Source: Acanthaster planci (lineage: Eukaryota; Echinodermata; Asteroidea; Valvatida; Acanthasteridae). Taken from it: DNA of 55,011 nucleotides. Shown here in pieces: positions 54,121 through 55,011 of the stretch (the first letter of the stretch is position 1; every line of letters begins with the position of its first letter). The stretch spans positions 5,134-60,144 of the forward strand of contig NW_019091645.1 of NCBI RefSeq assembly GCF_001949145.1. Direction: 5' to 3'. A model generated the notes under the pieces. It saw only the letters and a list, made by a program, of their open reading frames with translations. It made no database searches and was not told the DNA's origin. A program made the translations under genes and the position numbers.

Positions 54121-55011
54121 CTTCATCATGTACATGTATAAGAAAGGAATTTTGAAAAAATCCTTAAAAAAATACCTCTCTGATCCTCCTGTGTTTGTCT
54201 GTTTTGTAATTTATCATACACAATTAACGTTGACAGACGCAAATAGCCTCATGGATTTCACTAGCCCAATTTAGGCAATTTTTTTTTTTTACGTACACAT
54301 GTGAAAAAACACAAATGTTCCGACCCAAACCTGGCAGGTCTGTAAGAAATGACAATGACATCATGCCCTGCTAACAAGGCGGGTTGATGTCACTTTGTGG
54401 AAATTTAGGAAAAACAGACGCCAAACGTTTTGTCAAAATATAATGTTTGTTTATTATTAATGTGAAAGTAAACAACACTTTGCTCTGAAATTGAACTTCC
54501 TTGTTATTTGCAATAAATGTAATACAGAGAAGAAAATACTTTAGTGTTCTACTTCAACTTCAGGGGCGTAAGTCTGTGTTGGATTTTTTTTGAGTGGGGG
54601 GGTATGAGGAAAGGTGGGGGAGGGGCTGACTTGCCCAGCCGTGGGGGGGGCACATGATATACACTATATAGGGGCAAGGTTCAACATGGTAGAGGTAGAC
54701 AAGTACATCTGTATAAAGTGAATCAAATTGTGGCTTTTTAAAATTGCTTTCCCTTTCTAGTCATATTGCAAACATTTTAGTCGTTGGGATATCCGAAAAA
54801 TTCTTTAAAATACGCTTAGATTTTATTTTCATCACAAAAAAGTGGAGGGATAATTGAACAGCCCACTTTGCACCTCTGAAAATGATTTAGAACCATGTTC
54901 AACTTAAATACTAAACAAAGGATTTTTCCGGATTATTGAACTAAAGTTTGTTAAATCAAACAAATTCTGATGTCAAAGGGTCAGATCATAGAGATCCTGC
55001 AAAATCGTGTG
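54121..55011 (-). other. Right edge: intron homologous to 50.75-52.03 kb
   Basis: The sequence repeats, with divergence, the intron that follows the SRCR exon: TTAATGTGAAA-TAAAC at 54459 versus 51681, and CTGATGT-AAA-GGTCAG near 54967 versus 51969. A GC-rich short-element end (CAGGGGCGTAAG) lies at 54561. No exon is seen before the window ends. Confidence 0.6.

Overview
This is eukaryotic genomic DNA, probably from a marine invertebrate deuterostome (echinoderm, hemichordate or lancelet). The evidence is spliced genes with GT-AG introns, abundant palindromic TACATGTA and TAGGCCTA words, a degraded DIRS-type tyrosine recombinase, short inverted-repeat transposons, a death-domain gene, and genes combining SRCR and ZP domains. 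I cannot narrow the species further from sequence alone. One assembly gap of 501 N lies at 34365-34865.

Layout: (1) 0.56-1.4 kb, minus strand: the 3' end of a death-domain protein gene. (2) 5.0-6.3 kb: a decayed tyrosine-recombinase retroelement with a long inverted repeat; a SINE-like element follows at 7.3 kb. (3) 12.06-27.78 kb, minus strand: a complete five-exon gene for a USF3-like bHLH-zipper transcription factor. All splice phases close and give a 2338-residue product, nearly all of it in one 6.6-kb last exon. Its introns are full of TACATGTA repeats. (4) 30.72-43.57 kb, minus strand: a type I membrane protein gene with a candidate signal peptide, three copies of a two-exon Ig-like module, a ten-cysteine ZP domain, a furin-like site and a transmembrane segment. 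(5) 46.36 kb to beyond the right edge, minus strand: a tandem paralogue with the same ZP and membrane part, but an SRCR domain in place of the Ig-like modules.

The two ZP genes are the most interesting part. Their ZP exons match one for one in length, so they are a tandem duplication. Their ectodomains differ because symmetrical phase 1-1 exons (linker, Ig-like pair, SRCR) were gained, lost or multiplied. Almost every module is introduced by a short acidic or Thr/Pro linker ending in a cysteine, usually after an acidic residue. The right end of the window already shows a second copy of the SRCR-flanking intron, so another SRCR exon should lie just outside it. ZP domains are known to drive polymerisation of extracellular matrices (egg coats, mucosal filaments), and SRCR domains bind ligands including microbes. 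A role for this locus in an epithelial or egg-surface matrix is inference only.
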